Positions 35,149-43,351 of a stretch of DNA of 51,128 nt are shown piece after piece. The notes under the pieces were generated by a model, which saw only the letters and a list, made by a program, of their open reading frames with translations, was not told the DNA's origin and made no database searches. Both the position numbers and the translations under genes were made by a program. The stretch comes from JALYUA01 sp038229875 (lineage in GTDB: Bacteria > Acidobacteriota > Thermoanaerobaculia > UBA5066 > Gp7-AA6), in the NCBI GenBank assembly GCA_038229875.1, contig JBBROA010000014.1, positions 1-51,128 of the forward strand, in the 5' to 3' direction. The stretch's first letter is position 1. The number at the start of each line of letters is the position of its first letter.

Positions 35149-38067
35149 TCAGCCGGGCTGCGCGACCGGGCCCTGATACTTGTCCAGCCAGTCGAGGATC
35201 TCCTTGATGATCGGCTGCATCTCCGTCGGAATGTGCCCGCCGTCATGAACCAGATGGCGCTTCTCCTTCTCGGGAGTTCCGAGGAGACGGAACATCGGAA
35301 CCTGAGCGGTCTCGTAGGGAGCCGAGAAGTCGAAGCGGCCCGTGATGAGCAGCACCGGCACGTGAATGCGCGGAGCGAAATTGAGCGGCTCCACCTCGGG
35401 CGGCACCCGATCCATTCGGAAACTGCCGGCGCTGAAGATTGCCGCCTTCACACGGTCCTCCAACGCGACGAACGTAGTCCCGTCGATCGCGCCGAGGCTC
35501 ACGCCGTAAAACGTCAGTTTACTGATGTCGAGATCCGGACGCGTCTCGAGGTAATCAACGGCGCGTCTGACGTCTTTCGATTGCTGAATGACCAGGTCGC
35601 GCCACTGGTTCGACCCGAGGCGGGCGTCCTTCACCTGCCGCTCGTAGGTGCCCTTGTAAACGGGAAAGAACACCGCGCGCCCGCTTCGAATGACGAAATC
35701 GAGGTTCTTCATGTTGAGGTCGGCGCTCGAGTGTGTGTTGACAGCGAGGCTGCTCGGGAAATAAAGAACCGTCTGGTACGGGGGCCGCGCGTTTTTCGGG
35801 ATGAAGAGAAACGCCGGGACTCTCTCGTTTCCATACGCCGCCGTAAAGCTCACCTTTTCGCGGCGCCAGTAGGGAGACTCGTCCGCGGTGGAGCCCTCGC
35901 TCTTCTCGCTCCTCGGCTCGAGCGGCGTCTTGTCGTAGGAGTAGAAGCTCCGATAGAGGCGGAAGACGTCGTCTGAGACGGGAGTTTCTTTGTTGTAATC
36001 GCGGGAGACCGCGGCGATGGGTGCCGCGAGCGTTTCCGGCAGGGGCGCCGAGTACCGGACGCAACGGAACCCGTAGCCGGGAAGACGCCGGAACGCGTCC
36101 TGTGCGTCCGCCTCCATGAACATGTAGCTCACGTCGCTCCACGAGCCACCCAGGACGTAGCGCCGCCCGGACGTTTCGTTCCAGCACCACTCCTTGACGT
36201 TGCCCGCCATGTCGTAGGTCCCGAACGGGCTCAGGCCCTTGTAGGTGCCGGCCGTTGCCGCCGATTTCCCGTTGAAATTCGACAAGAGCAGGATTTGCGA
36301 AAAATTGCCGAGCCCCGCCGCGCGGTACCAGTGGTAAATCGTCGGCAGGCTCTTCCCGGCGAACTCCGCGTACGCCGCGGCCTCGTACCAGCTCACGCCT
36401 TCGACCGGATAGTCCTCGCGCCCTTCCGGAAAGCTGCCGAGCTCCCAGGACGCGGGCCCCGGCCGTCCCGTCGCATCGCGGAATTCGGCGGCGGCCTCAT
36501 CCCAGGGGACCTGGCGCCCCGTGCGGACGAACGGCTGTTTCCACAAGTCGCGCTTCGTGTATCCCCCCGCCACGACGAACGCCTTGTACTGCCGGTTCGT
36601 CACCTCGTAACGGTCGATCCAGTAGTCGTCGAGCGCCACAGGGCTCAGGCTTCGCAGGGTAAAGCTTCCGCCGGGAACACGCACCATTCCGGATGGGACG
36701 GTTCCGATCCGGTCGAGCCGCACCGGAGAGGAAGGCGCATGCGCGGCGAGCTCCACTGGCTCGTATCCGGGCTTTTCAATTTTCCACCGGAAGTAGGAAA
36801 CGGGTAGCCGCACGTTTTCGATCGGAGATCGTCCGACCGGGTGCCACGTGGTGTCCCCGCCGAGGTAGTCCTGGATCAGAACCTCCGCTCCGGGAGGGTC
36901 CGTGCGGATCGACTCGGCGGGCCAGCTGTCCCGGCGCAGCGTGGCGACCTCGCTCGGAGCGTACGGTTCCACCTGCCGCGCCAGCAGGAAGGCGCTCGCG
37001 GGACGCCCACGCTCGACCAGGCGCCCGATCTCGGGGAGGCCTTCCGAGCGAGCTCGGCGGATGCGGGACTGTCGCAGGAAAAACCACGCTCCTGCTCCTG
37101 CCGCCGCCACGAGGACGAGAACCGCCGGCCAGAAGATGGCGCGCCGCCGGATTCGAGTGCCGGGGCCGGCGGAAGCGACGGTTGCGGAGGAAAGCGACGG
37201 CGGCGGTGCGAGATCCGCGAGCGCGGCCTCCATCTCGTTGGCCGTCGGGTACCGTTCGGCGGGAGCCTTCGCCAGCGAACGGGTGAGGACCGCCTGGAGC
37301 GCCGCGGGAACGTCCGGCCGGACCGTCTTTACGGGCGGTGGGTCGTCGCGGAGAATCGCCGTCAGGGTCAGCAGATGCGAGTCCCCCTGGAACGGGCGCT
37401 GACCCGTCAGCATTTCGTAGAGGACGCACCCCAGTGAAAAGACGTCGGAGCGCGCATCCACCGGGTTTCCCTGCGCCTGCTCGGGCGACATGTACGCGAT
37501 CGTTCCGAGGATGACTCCCTGCCGTGTGCGCAGGTACGCGGACCCTGCGGTCGCGGTCGAGTCCGACGTGACCCCGTCGCCCGCGGGACTCGTCTCGACG
37601 AGCTTCGCCAGGCCGAAGTCGAGCACCTTCACCCGGCCGCTTTTTCCGACCATGACGTTGCCCGGCTTCACGTCCCGATGCACGATCCCGGCGGAATGCG
37701 CCGCGCCGAGGGCCGAGGCAATCTGCCGGGCGATGTCGATGACCTGCGGGACCGGAAGCCCGGCGCCTCGCGGGATCAACTGGTCGAGCGGCGTTCCCTC
37801 GAGATATTCCATGACGAGAAAATCGACTCCGCCATCCGAATCGATGTCGTGGATCGTCACGATGTGAGGATGATTCAGGGCGGACGCCGCCTTGGCCTCG
37901 CGCACGAAACGCCACTTGCGCTCCGCATCCCCGACGGCCTCCGGCCGCAGGACCTTGATCGCCACCGTGCGGTCCAGGTGCGTGTCCAGCGCCCGATAGA
38001 CGATGCCCATCCCGCCCTCGCCGATCTTCTCGACGATGCGGTAGTGCTTGAGGGAGGTGTCGATCAT
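35149..38067 (-). CDS. Transmembrane Ser/Thr kinase fused to PEGA-like, FGE-sulfatase and alpha/beta-hydrolase domains
   Basis: The 972-residue protein has a Hanks-type kinase (residues 9-275: GEGGMG 17-22, Lys38, HRD 130-132, DFG 150-152). Then come a membrane helix (311-332), a PEGA-like beta domain (about 385-448), a formylglycine-generating-enzyme/SUMF1-like domain (456-672, with DRYEVTNRQYKAF, VSWYEAAAYAEF, GGSWSD, GFRCVRY) and a dienelactone-hydrolase-like domain (about 735-965). The hydrolase keeps Ser857 in GVSLG, Asp913 in GRFDF and His945 in HDGGH. Kinase inside and the rest outside the membrane implies signalling linked to an enzymatic or binding ectodomain. The FGE catalytic cysteine pair is not evident, so that domain may only bind. 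Confidence 0.93.
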   Translation of the reverse strand: MIDTSLKHYRIVEKIGEGGMGIVYRALDTHLDRTVAIKVLRPEAVGDAERKWRFVREAKAASALNHPHIVTIHDIDSDGGVDFLVMEYLEGTPLDQLIPRGAGLPVPQVIDIARQIASALGAAHSAGIVHRDVKPGNVMVGKSGRVKVLDFGLAKLVETSPAGDGVTSDSTATAGSAYLRTRQGVILGTIAYMSPEQAQGNPVDARSDVFSLGCVLYEMLTGQRPFQGDSHLLTLTAILRDDPPPVKTVRPDVPAALQAVLTRSLAKAPAERYPTANEMEAALADLAPPPSLSSATVASAGPGTRIRRRAIFWPAVLVLVAAAGAGAWFFLRQSRIRRARSEGLPEIGRLVERGRPASAFLLARQVEPYAPSEVATLRRDSWPAESIRTDPPGAEVLIQDYLGGDTTWHPVGRSPIENVRLPVSYFRWKIEKPGYEPVELAAHAPSSPVRLDRIGTVPSGMVRVPGGSFTLRSLSPVALDDYWIDRYEVTNRQYKAFVVAGGYTKRDLWKQPFVRTGRQVPWDEAAAEFRDATGRPGPASWELGSFPEGREDYPVEGVSWYEAAAYAEFAGKSLPTIYHWYRAAGLGNFSQILLLSNFNGKSAATAGTYKGLSPFGTYDMAGNVKEWCWNETSGRRYVLGGSWSDVSYMFMEADAQDAFRRLPGYGFRCVRYSAPLPETLAAPIAAVSRDYNKETPVSDDVFRLYRSFYSYDKTPLEPRSEKSEGSTADESPYWRREKVSFTAAYGNERVPAFLFIPKNARPPYQTVLYFPSSLAVNTHSSADLNMKNLDFVIRSGRAVFFPVYKGTYERQVKDARLGSNQWRDLVIQQSKDVRRAVDYLETRPDLDISKLTFYGVSLGAIDGTTFVALEDRVKAAIFSAGSFRMDRVPPEVEPLNFAPRIHVPVLLITGRFDFSAPYETAQVPMFRLLGTPEKEKRHLVHDGGHIPTEMQPIIKEILDWLDKYQGPVAQPG

Positions 38068-38154
38068 CAGGGTCAGGGGGTCTCGGGAGCCAGGCTATGC
38101 GGCGGTGAGCGCGGGGTCAACCCCGACCCGCTTTTCTGCGAGCCGGGCCGGTGA

Positions 38155-38538
38155 TTACCGGGACGTGGGAGCCGGCATGAGGATGGGGAGGAGCGACACG
38201 CCGAGAAAGACGATCGCGAAAGCCAGAAGCGCCAGGATGGGAAGAAGTCCGCGGGTGACTTCCTCGAGCTCGACGTCCGCCGGGTCACTTCGCACGTAGC
38301 GCACGGGAACGTTCTGACCGACGACCCACGGATTCGGACGGACGCACCTGCCGGATCTGAAGCGGCGCATCTCGCCGCCCGCGATCCGGAACGTGACGAC
38401 CGGCGCGAAGAGCGGCCGCCGGTCGGAAGCGTCCGTCGATGCGCTCTCTTCGAACGCGACGATCTCCCCTTCAGCGGCTAGGCCGTCCCGCTTCCATTCG
38501 AGCCGCCGCCGGATCGCGATCACCGCGAGACGCGCCAT
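38155..38538 (-). CDS. DUF3592-like membrane protein, 5' end probably frameshifted
   Basis: The 127-residue frame has the DUF3592 core (GEIVAFEESASTD...RPLFAPVVTFRIAGGE...VRYVRSDPADVELEE) and a C-terminal helix (GLLPILALLAFAIVFLGVSLLPIL), but lacks the usual full N-terminal helix. Upstream, an ATG at 38603 starts MPLKIVVMRGILFL and then leaves frame in a CTCTCT run (plus-strand 38560-38565). Removing one CT pair would join it as FLFAGAGLAMARLAVIAI, a complete helix. With that start the gene lies 7 bp after the F420-reductase-like gene, in an operon. Confidence 0.7.
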   Translation of the reverse strand: MARLAVIAIRRRLEWKRDGLAAEGEIVAFEESASTDASDRRPLFAPVVTFRIAGGEMRRFRSGRCVRPNPWVVGQNVPVRYVRSDPADVELEEVTRGLLPILALLAFAIVFLGVSLLPILMPAPTSR

Positions 38539-38610
38539 CGCGAGGCCCGCACCGGCGAAGAGAGAAACAGGATTCCGCGCATGACGACGATCTTCAGCGG
38601 CATGCGTCTC

Positions 38611-39315
38611 TCAAAGGGAGGGCGTCGCCGGCCGCGTCACAGGAGGCATTCCGTTCCGCTCCTGCTCGCGCGTGACGATGGAGAGGGCGATCTCGGAAGG
38701 ACCGCGGTTCTGGCCGCGCACGAGCTCCACGAAGAGAAGCGCGAGAGGCTCGAGGTAACGCGCGCTCGCGAGGGGCCCGGCGTCCACCGGGTCGAAGCCG
38801 CCGGCGGAGATCAGCCCCGCGACCGTCGCCTTCGCCGCCGGGTCGTCGCCGCAGAAGAGCACTGACGCGGACCCGCGCTCGAAGTCCGGGCCGCGGTCGA
38901 GAAGCTCTGCGTACGAGTGATTGAACGCCTTGACGACGCGGGCGTCCGGAGCGAGGCGCGCGATCTCCTCCGCGCCGGAGCTGGTGTGGCCGATGGCGAG
39001 CCCTCGCCCGTTTACCGTCTCCGGGTTCGTCGCGTCGATCAGCACGCGGCCTTCGAAGGGACCGGCGCGTTCGAGCGCGTCGCGCGTGTTCTCCCAGCGC
39101 GTCGCGATGACCGCGAGGTCCGACAGGCGGACGGCTTCCTCGATCGGAGCGGCCTCAGCCCTCGGACCGGCCTCTCCGGACGGTTGAAGCGCCGCCGCGA
39201 GCAGTTCAGCCTTCCGGACGTCCCGCGAGGCCAGGACGACGGAATGCGAGTTGCGGATGAAGAATCTGGCGAGGCTCGCACCCATGACCCCCGTGCCGAG
39301 GACCGCGATCTTCAT
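38611..39315 (-). CDS. NADPH-dependent F420 reductase-like NAD(P)-binding protein
   Basis: The ATG at 39315 gives MKIAVLGTGVMGASLARF, a Rossmann GxGxxG start. VVLASRD, DLAVIATRWENTRDAL, VLIDATNPET and KAFNHSYAELL follow, the pattern of the F420-NADP oxidoreductase/NAD-binding domain 2 family. Many bacterial members act on other nicotinamide-linked substrates, and no F420 biosynthesis gene is in the window. It overlaps the upstream gene by 4 bp (ATGA), so the two are translationally coupled. Confidence 0.82.
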   Translation of the reverse strand: MKIAVLGTGVMGASLARFFIRNSHSVVLASRDVRKAELLAAALQPSGEAGPRAEAAPIEEAVRLSDLAVIATRWENTRDALERAGPFEGRVLIDATNPETVNGRGLAIGHTSSGAEEIARLAPDARVVKAFNHSYAELLDRGPDFERGSASVLFCGDDPAAKATVAGLISAGGFDPVDAGPLASARYLEPLALLFVELVRGQNRGPSEIALSIVTREQERNGMPPVTRPATPSL

Positions 39316-39683
39316 GCGCCGCCCGATGACCGCCCCGCCCACTCGGAGACGATGCGCGTCGCCTCCCGGACCTGTTCCGGCGGGACCATAGAGGTTTCGA
39401 GGAGGATCGAAACGTGGCCGCCCCGGATCGGGACCACCAGCCGGAAGAATTCTCCGTAGCGGGCGACGAGGAATCGAAGCCCGCCGCGGTCGACTTCCTG
39501 TCGCTCCGAGAGCAGCTTCAACGCGCCGGGGACGACCAGGCGTTCCTCGCGCTCGTCCGCTTTTCCGGACGCCGCGCCGGCTGCTTCGACCCGCGACCGG
39601 ACGGTCAGCGCGGCATCCTGGAGCACCGCGACGTATCGCACGAGAGGGCTCGAGGCGAGAAGCTCGTCGATCAGCTCATCCAT
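39312..39683 (-). CDS. Conserved hypothetical, possibly Roadblock/LC7-like
   Basis: The 123-residue protein starts MDELIDELLASSPLVRYVAVLQDAALTVRSR. After a variable Ala/Gly/Glu segment it ends with RYGEFFRLVVPIRGGHVSILLETSM. The alternating helix and strand pattern resembles small Roadblock/LC7 or profilin-like folds, but I cannot assign a family. It is coupled by a 4-bp overlap to the F420-reductase-like gene, which suggests shared function. There are no membrane segments or signal peptide. Confidence 0.7.
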   Translation of the reverse strand: MDELIDELLASSPLVRYVAVLQDAALTVRSRVEAAGAASGKADEREERLVVPGALKLLSERQEVDRGGLRFLVARYGEFFRLVVPIRGGHVSILLETSMVPPEQVREATRIVSEWAGRSSGGA

Positions 39684-39989
39684 GGCTGCCCTCCGATTCC
39701 GCTTCCGTCGCCAAACGCATGCCTTCAGCGGCGCGGGAAAAGCGGCTCGAACAAACGACCTCCGCCACGTCCCCGTCGCACCACTCGTACCATCGCTCGC
39801 GCCCGATCTTCCGCGTGGCCTCGTGCCGCGGGTCGTCTCATCAGGCCTCCCCGTGGTGTTCTGCCCCGATGAGGGTAGGCCAGCTCGGAGGGCTCTGCGA
39901 GTGAATCTTTTGCGATCGAGAGATGAACGCGGTTCATGAAAGCGGAGGGCCCGCAGAGTCGAGCGGGCCCGTCCGCGAGAGACCGCTCT
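39684..39989. other. 306-bp intergenic region
   Basis: I find no convincing gene. Frames here are short, Arg-rich and without ribosome sites. It contains a perfect small palindrome, ATGAAC-GCG-GTTCAT (39923-39937), and a strong GC hairpin at 39947. The promoter of the minus-strand operon starting at 39683 should lie in its left part, but no clear -35/-10 pair is seen. Confidence 0.55.
39947..39970 (-). terminator. GC hairpin after the cupredoxin gene
   Basis: GGGCCCGC and GCGGGCCC form a perfect 8-bp stem with an 8-base loop, 20 bp beyond the stop of the minus-strand cupredoxin gene. The following minus-strand bases (TCCGCTTTC) are poor in T, so it is only a probable terminator. Confidence 0.45.
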
Positions 39990-40547
39990 CTAGTGGTGGG
40001 AGCCGTGCTCCTCTTCGGGCTCGACCTTCACCAGGATGCGCATCCACGGATGGATGCAGCACTGAAACGCGTGATCCCCGGCCGCCAGCCCTCGAACCTC
40101 GGTCTTCGCGCCGGGAGGAAGCGGCGCCGACGCGGCGCACTCCGGAGCGGGGAGCAGGGTTCCGTTCAAGGGGGGAACGACTCCTCCCCCGAAGCTGGCG
40201 ACTTCGGTAAAGGTGTGCCGGCGGCCGCCGGTATTTGTGACCCGCAGGGTTCCGTCCGCGTCGAGCCGGACGTAAGTCGGGTCCATCCTCCACGCGGGAT
40301 GTCCCACCGGACTGCCCGCCGAAAGGGGCGAAAACAGATAGAGGTTGAACTCGGCGAGGTTCACCGCTCCGCCCTTCAGAACGCACCCGCCCGTCGGCGT
40401 CCACCCGGGATCGGTTGAGTCACAGTCGTCGCGCACCTCGATTCTGGCCTGATGATCCCCGCCGCTCTTTCGATCCTCCCCGAGCGCTCCCCGCGCCATT
40501 AGGATTGCGAACCCGGTCACGATCGCCGCCGCAAAGGCTCTTCGCAT
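39990..40547 (-). CDS. Secreted cupredoxin-like protein
   Basis: The ATG at 40547 follows GGGAGGTCGGC. A signal peptide (MRRAFAAAIVTGFAILMARGALG) precedes a domain with GGRRHTFTEV, a conserved Cys in PAPECAASAP, and GDHAFQCCIHPWMR. These are the His/Cys/Met ligand regions of type 1 copper-like folds. The C-terminus EEEHGSHH may also bind metal. The early DDCDSTDPGW segment is unusual. It may act in electron transfer or metal binding outside the cytoplasm. It is divergent from the DinB gene. Confidence 0.75.
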   Translation of the reverse strand: MRRAFAAAIVTGFAILMARGALGEDRKSGGDHQARIEVRDDCDSTDPGWTPTGGCVLKGGAVNLAEFNLYLFSPLSAGSPVGHPAWRMDPTYVRLDADGTLRVTNTGGRRHTFTEVASFGGGVVPPLNGTLLPAPECAASAPLPPGAKTEVRGLAAGDHAFQCCIHPWMRILVKVEPEEEHGSHH

Positions 40548-40753
40548 GCCGACCTCCCTGGAAAAAACACACACTTCGTTTCGGGCGATTTCCCGATCCG
40601 CGGCGGGCTGCCGACCCGCCGCTCTCCCCCCCGAAAACGAACTTACCGTCGCACGCCGGAGGCGGGTCCGAACTTGATGGAACTTTTAGGGATTCTTCAT
40701 CGAACGTTCAGACAGAGCGGATGAAACAATCCGAGTGCGCCAGGAGGTGCCCG

Positions 40754-41284
40754 ATGGTTGGTTCCGATCCGGTCTCCGCCGAGGCTCGAAGGCAGATGTG
40801 GGTGGAGCTCTTCGAGAAGGAGTTTCCGAAGACGCTTCGCGTGATGCGCGCGTTTCCAGCGGATGGCGGCGAGTTCAAGCCCCACGAAAAATCGCAGACC
40901 GCCTTGCGGCTCGTTCACACGTTTGCGCGTGAGAACGCGATGGTTCTGCGGGCCGTCGGCGGCGCGTCCGCGTCTGCGCGACCAATTCCGTCACCCCCGG
41001 CGACTTACGAGGAGGCGGTCGAAGCCTACGAACGGAGCGGGCACGAGGCCGCCGAGGCCATGCGCTCCGCGCCGGAAGACCGCCTCTCCGCGATGGTCCC
41101 GTTCGGCCCGCCCACTCTGAAGCTGCAGTTCCCGGCGATCGAGCTCGTCTGGCTCATGCTCCTCGACTCGATCCACCACCGGGGGCAGCTCTCCGTCTAC
41201 GTCCGCATGGCGGGGGGCAAGGTCCCGTCCATCTACGGCCCGAGTGGCGACGACCCGATGACGGAGACACCGCGAGGAGTCTGA
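40754..41284 (+). CDS. DinB-superfamily protein
   Basis: The ATG at 40754 follows AGGAGGTGCCCG and is preferred over one at 40721. The 176-residue four-helix protein has the DinB metal-binding histidines: an early RLVHTFARENAMVL helix and the typical DSIHHRGQLSVYVRMAGGKVPSIYGPSGDDP ending. Family members include metal-dependent thiol transferases and many uncharacterised stress proteins. The substrate is unknown. A weak stem (CCTCCG/CGGAGG) lies 17 bp after the stop. Confidence 0.85.
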   Translation: MVGSDPVSAEARRQMWVELFEKEFPKTLRVMRAFPADGGEFKPHEKSQTALRLVHTFARENAMVLRAVGGASASARPIPSPPATYEEAVEAYERSGHEAAEAMRSAPEDRLSAMVPFGPPTLKLQFPAIELVWLMLLDSIHHRGQLSVYVRMAGGKVPSIYGPSGDDPMTETPRGV

Positions 41285-41390
41285 AGCGATTCCGCAACGT
41301 CCTCCGAGATCCAGAAAACGGAGGGCTTCGATCAACCGCAATGCGAATACGGCTCAATACCGCGAGGCGAAATGCTCCGACGACCTGCGG

Positions 41391-41449
41391 GGCCCCTCAC
41401 CCCAACCCTGTCCGTGTCCCTGTCCAGCCCGACCGCGGGGAGAGGGAGC
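41391..41449. repeat. CCCCTCACCCCAACCC-type imperfect palindrome
   Basis: GGCCCCTCACCCCAACCCTG opens the element and CGGGGAGAGGGAGC closes it. It is related to the shorter element at 31746. It lies between the DinB gene and the convergent aldo/keto reductase, and it is a common type of intergenic repeat in GC-rich bacteria. The rest of the 213-bp gap shows nothing else. Confidence 0.6.
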
Positions 41450-41497
41450 TCACTTTGGCTTCCTCACCCGCAGCCGAGAGACGCTCGGCCCGACGGC

Positions 41498-42454
41498 TCA
41501 GTAGCGAGCGCCCGTCGGTGCCGGGATGGCGTCGAGCTCCGCGATCTCGCCGGCGGTCAGCTCGAGCGACGCGGCGGCGACGTTCTCTTCGAGGTATTTG
41601 CGCCGCTGCGTTCCCGGGATCGCGAGGACGTGCTCGCCCCGCGACAGCACCCACGCCAGCGCGACCTGCGCCGCCGTGACGCCCCGGCGCTCCGCCACCG
41701 CGCGCACCTGATCGACGATCGCCTGGTTGGCGGCCATCTCTTCGGGGCGGAACCGCGGGAGCGTCGAACGGAAGTCGGACGGATCGAACCGCGAGTCGGC
41801 CGCGAGCTTGCCGGTCAGAAATCCCCGCCCGAGCGGCGCGAACGCGACGAACGAGGTGCCGTGCGCCGCGCACCAGGGCACGACCGTTCCGAGATAGTCG
41901 CGCGTCCAGAGCGAGAGCTCGGACTGCACCGCGGTCACGGGATGGATGGCGTGCACGCGATCGAGCTGCTCGACGGTCGCCTCAGAAATGCCGAGCGAAC
42001 GGACCTTACCGGCCGACACGAGCTCCGCCATCGCGCCCCACGTCTCTTCGACCGGGACCTGCGGGTCCACACGATGCAGGTAGTAAAGATCGATCACGTC
42101 GATTCCGAGCCTCTGGAGCGACCCGTCGCATGACTCTCGGACGTGGGACGGGCTCCCGTCGCGCCCGAAGCGATACGTGGCCGGGTCTTCGACGACGAGC
42201 CCGACCTTCGTGGCGATGGCCAGAGCGTCGCGGCGCCCGGCGATCGCGCGCCCGACCAGCTTCTCGTTGGTGAACGGGCCGTAGGCGTCGGAAGTGTCGA
42301 AGTGATCGACGCCGAGCTCGATCGCGCGGCCGATCACATCGAGGGCGGCCGACTCGTCCACGGACTGGTCGTGGTATCCCCAGGAGAACCCCATGCAGCC
42401 GAGGCCTACCGGATAGACCTCGCGGCCCGACTTCCCGAATTGCCGCTTTCGCAC
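41498..42454 (-). CDS. Aldo/keto reductase
   Basis: The 318-residue TIM-barrel protein has the full catalytic tetrad: Asp53 and Tyr58 in HFDTSDAYG, Lys83 in ATKVG and His127 in YYLHRVD. The NADPH-binding end AIPGTQRRKYLEENVAA is present. It is of the YhdN/perakine-reductase-like type and is probably cytoplasmic. The start is GTG, and a 24-bp tandem array lies 14 bp upstream of it. Confidence 0.93.
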   Translation of the reverse strand: MRKRQFGKSGREVYPVGLGCMGFSWGYHDQSVDESAALDVIGRAIELGVDHFDTSDAYGPFTNEKLVGRAIAGRRDALAIATKVGLVVEDPATYRFGRDGSPSHVRESCDGSLQRLGIDVIDLYYLHRVDPQVPVEETWGAMAELVSAGKVRSLGISEATVEQLDRVHAIHPVTAVQSELSLWTRDYLGTVVPWCAAHGTSFVAFAPLGRGFLTGKLAADSRFDPSDFRSTLPRFRPEEMAANQAIVDQVRAVAERRGVTAAQVALAWVLSRGEHVLAIPGTQRRKYLEENVAAASLELTAGEIAELDAIPAPTGARY

Positions 42455-42467
42455 GCGCGCGACTATA

Positions 42468-42539
42468 GACGAGCCGGTGTTCCGCCGGACAGATGAGCCG
42501 GCGTCCCGGAGGACAGATGAGCCGGCGTCCCGGCGGACA
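42468..42539. repeat. Three-copy 24-bp tandem repeat upstream of the aldo/keto reductase
   Basis: Three exact-length units begin at 42468, 42492 and 42516. Each reads GA(C/T)GAGCCGG, then a GTCCCGG-like core, then GGACA. Units two and three differ at one base, and the first is more diverged. The array lies just before the GTG start of the minus-strand gene, so it is probably in its leader or promoter. The 74 bp up to the next gene hold nothing else that I can identify. Confidence 0.85.
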
Positions 42540-42613
42540 AATCCAATTCTCCCGCAGAATCGGCTGATCCCTCCCGCCGGACGAACCCGGCGGGAGACGG
42601 TTCGCGGCGCTCG

Positions 42614-43351
42614 CTAGGAGCGGCGCAGGAAGAGCACGGCCGCGACGGCGAGCATCAGAGCCAGCGCGCCCATCGCGAGCGGGTTCAGCGTCGGAACGGG
42701 CGCTGCGGCGGCTCCCGCGACGACCTGCACGGACCAGTTGTCGATCCCCGCGGTCAGCGTGTAACCGGGGCTCGGGCCCGAGCCATTGGCGCGGAAGAAG
42801 CCGAACTGGATCGGCCCGCCCGCCGCCGAGAAGTTGGGATGGGTGGTGTCGAAGAGAGTCGTTGTCGTGACCGCGACCCGTCCGAAGTCGTTGGCGGTCA
42901 AGCCGCTCAGGTTGAGCGTCTGCGTCGCCGCCCCCGGACCGGTGATCAGGAACCCGTTGTAGATGTAGAGCGTCCCGCCCTGGAGAATCGCGGGGCCGGT
43001 CGACTGCCCCTGACCGAAGCATCCGCTCTGGCAGAACGCGTCCTCAGAGTAGTTGAGCGTGCCGATCGCCCCCGACACCGCCGGGTTGTACGTCGTCGCG
43101 TTGTAGATGTGCGTGCCGAGGATCGTGCTGAGACTGGCACCCACCGTGTCGGCCACGCTGCGAAACGAATTGCCTCCGACGGTCTGCTGATTTGCCACGA
43201 CACTCCCGCCGTTGCCGGCCGGGAAGACCGTGAGCGTCCAATTCGCATTGGCGAACGTCGTGTCGGAGGCCGTCTGGGCCAGGGCGGCGACGGGAAGAAG
43301 AAGAAGCAAAGCCAAGCCTGGAACCGCGAGACGAAATCGGGACGATGTCAT
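42614..43351 (-). CDS. Exported protein with IPTL-CTERM-like sorting tail
   Basis: The 245-residue protein has a signal peptide (RLAVPGLALLLLLPVAALAQ), a Thr/Gly/Asn-rich beta-type body with a single CQSGC cysteine pair, and the ending PVPTLNPLAMGALALMLAVAAVLFLRRS. That ending is a short Pro-Thr-Leu motif, a helix and terminal arginines, as in IPTL-CTERM proteins processed by exosortase-like systems. No exosortase is in the window. The start ATG follows AAGAGGAAAATTC. Confidence 0.8.
   Translation of the reverse strand: MTSSRFRLAVPGLALLLLLPVAALAQTASDTTFANANWTLTVFPAGNGGSVVANQQTVGGNSFRSVADTVGASLSTILGTHIYNATTYNPAVSGAIGTLNYSEDAFCQSGCFGQGQSTGPAILQGGTLYIYNGFLITGPGAATQTLNLSGLTANDFGRVAVTTTTLFDTTHPNFSAAGGPIQFGFFRANGSGPSPGYTLTAGIDNWSVQVVAGAAAAPVPTLNPLAMGALALMLAVAAVLFLRRS

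Noticed and set aside
39682..39939. Short + and minus frames in the 306-bp gap
   Set aside because: They lack ribosome sites, and their Arg/Pro-rich products look like non-coding GC-rich DNA.
42468..42539. Possible CRISPR array
   Set aside because: The units are adjacent with no spacers, and no cas gene is near.
42006..43022. Minus-strand frame with an 8-residue repeat (CPPGRRLI) across the 24-bp array
   Set aside because: The repeat peptide only reflects the DNA array, whose 24-bp period keeps frame. The frame conflicts with the aldo/keto reductase and IPTL-CTERM-like genes.
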